Below are positions 63,693-64,000 of a stretch of DNA of 64,000 nucleotides, one piece after another; positions within the stretch are counted from its first letter, which is position 1; every line of letters begins with the position of its first letter. Under the pieces are notes generated by a model. That model saw only the letters and a list, made by a program, of their open reading frames with translations, had not been told where the DNA came from and did no database searches. The stretch covers positions 2,846,501-2,910,500 of the forward strand of contig NZ_CP121471.1 in assembly GCF_033954835.1 (NCBI RefSeq). The letters are read 5' to 3'. A program made the translations under genes and the position numbers. Origin of the DNA: Thiorhodovibrio frisius. Its GTDB lineage: Bacteria; Pseudomonadota; Gammaproteobacteria; Chromatiales; Chromatiaceae.

Positions 63693-64000
63693 TCAGGGCA
63701 AACGGTTGCGTATGGTGGCGTAGCCATGGAACTGGCGATAAAGCGCCTTGTCCGGTGCGGTCCAGGAGGTGCCATCAAAATTCAGCGTCATCGGTTCCTC
63801 CATCGCATTGGTATTCTCGCTTTTGACCAGAAGGCTGATTTTGACGGCAAAAACATTCTCCCAATCTTCAGCGGCCAGCTCATTCGCTGGGCGATATCCG
63901 CTATCCAGAACCGGTCTGGTAAAGTTGTCGATCCGCTTCCCGGTGGCGTAGAAAATTTGCATGTCGACCACGTTCGGGATCAAACCATTCGTGTCAGGTG
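63693..64000 (-). CDS. pilW: Minor pilin PilW, C-terminal part (runs off the window)
   Basis: About 100 C-terminal codons, open to the window edge. The segment LIPNVVDMQIFYATGKRID and the later NVFAVKISLLVKSENTNAME match the PilW C-terminus. Assignment is supported by position upstream of pilX. Confidence 0.8.
   Translation of the reverse strand, partial: PDTNGLIPNVVDMQIFYATGKRIDNFTRPVLDSGYRPANELAAEDWENVFAVKISLLVKSENTNAMEEPMTLNFDGTSWTAPDKALYRQFHGYATIRNRLP

Overview
The window reads as chromosome of a GC-rich gammaproteobacterium, most likely a purple sulfur bacterium (Chromatiaceae or relatives). The evidence is indirect: a cytochrome c' gene convergent with a cytochrome b561 gene, hexameric-type citrate synthase, two ADP-glucose pyrophosphorylase homologues, ModE/Mop/ModABC molybdate genes, type IV pilus minor-pilin genes, and many Uma2 and coiled-coil nuclease-like genes. 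No rRNA, tRNA, CRISPR array or insertion sequence was recognised.

Layout. 1-8.2 kb: housekeeping genes on the minus strand (5' end of rng, maf, rlmH, a dihaem cytochrome c, a TldD/TldE-like pair, yebG, gltA, rpmE) with two small plus-strand genes. 8.3-12.3 kb: a GlgC paralogue that has lost its catalytic motifs, folD, cytochrome c' and b561. 12.5-26.6 kb: the most unusual region, a plus-strand cluster of phosphothreonine-signalling genes. It holds a vWA-FHA protein, two PP2C phosphatases, a zinc-ribbon Ser/Thr kinase with a DUF1566 domain, a trypsin-FHA protein, two zinc-ribbon/FHA proteins, and a putative ExbB/ExbD-like membrane pair whose ExbD-like member carries a YfaP-like domain. A PHP-SMC ATPase gene, an AlbA_2/Schlafen-like gene and a broken TacA-TacT module lie in the middle of it.

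26.7-31.3 kb: molybdate homeostasis (modE, a di-domain molbindin, modABC) with ModE-box-like palindromes. 31.5-36.5 kb: a histidine kinase, glutamine-dependent NAD synthetase, and a DISM-type diguanylate cyclase gene broken into two overlapping frames. 36.7-42.5 kb: minus-strand metabolism (ibaG, hom, alaC-like aminotransferase, dtd, pip, a lipoprotein). 43-51.9 kb: a periplasmic binding-like protein, porin and GGDEF-EAL operon, ferredoxin-NADP reductase, three unknown genes and a canonical glgC. 52-56.9 kb: a rearranged accessory patch made of direct-repeat gene fragments, coiled-coil nuclease-like genes, a Uma2 gene and a ParDE pair. 57-64 kb: pilW (partial), pilX, pilY1 and a pilE-type pilin on the minus strand.

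The working model for the 12.5-26.6 kb cluster is an envelope-spanning system. Periplasmic sensor domains (vWA, DUF1566, trypsin-like) are joined through single membrane helices to cytoplasmic FHA, kinase and phosphatase domains, which would control a proton-channel-type complex. This is inferred from domain content and gene overlaps; no function is demonstrated.
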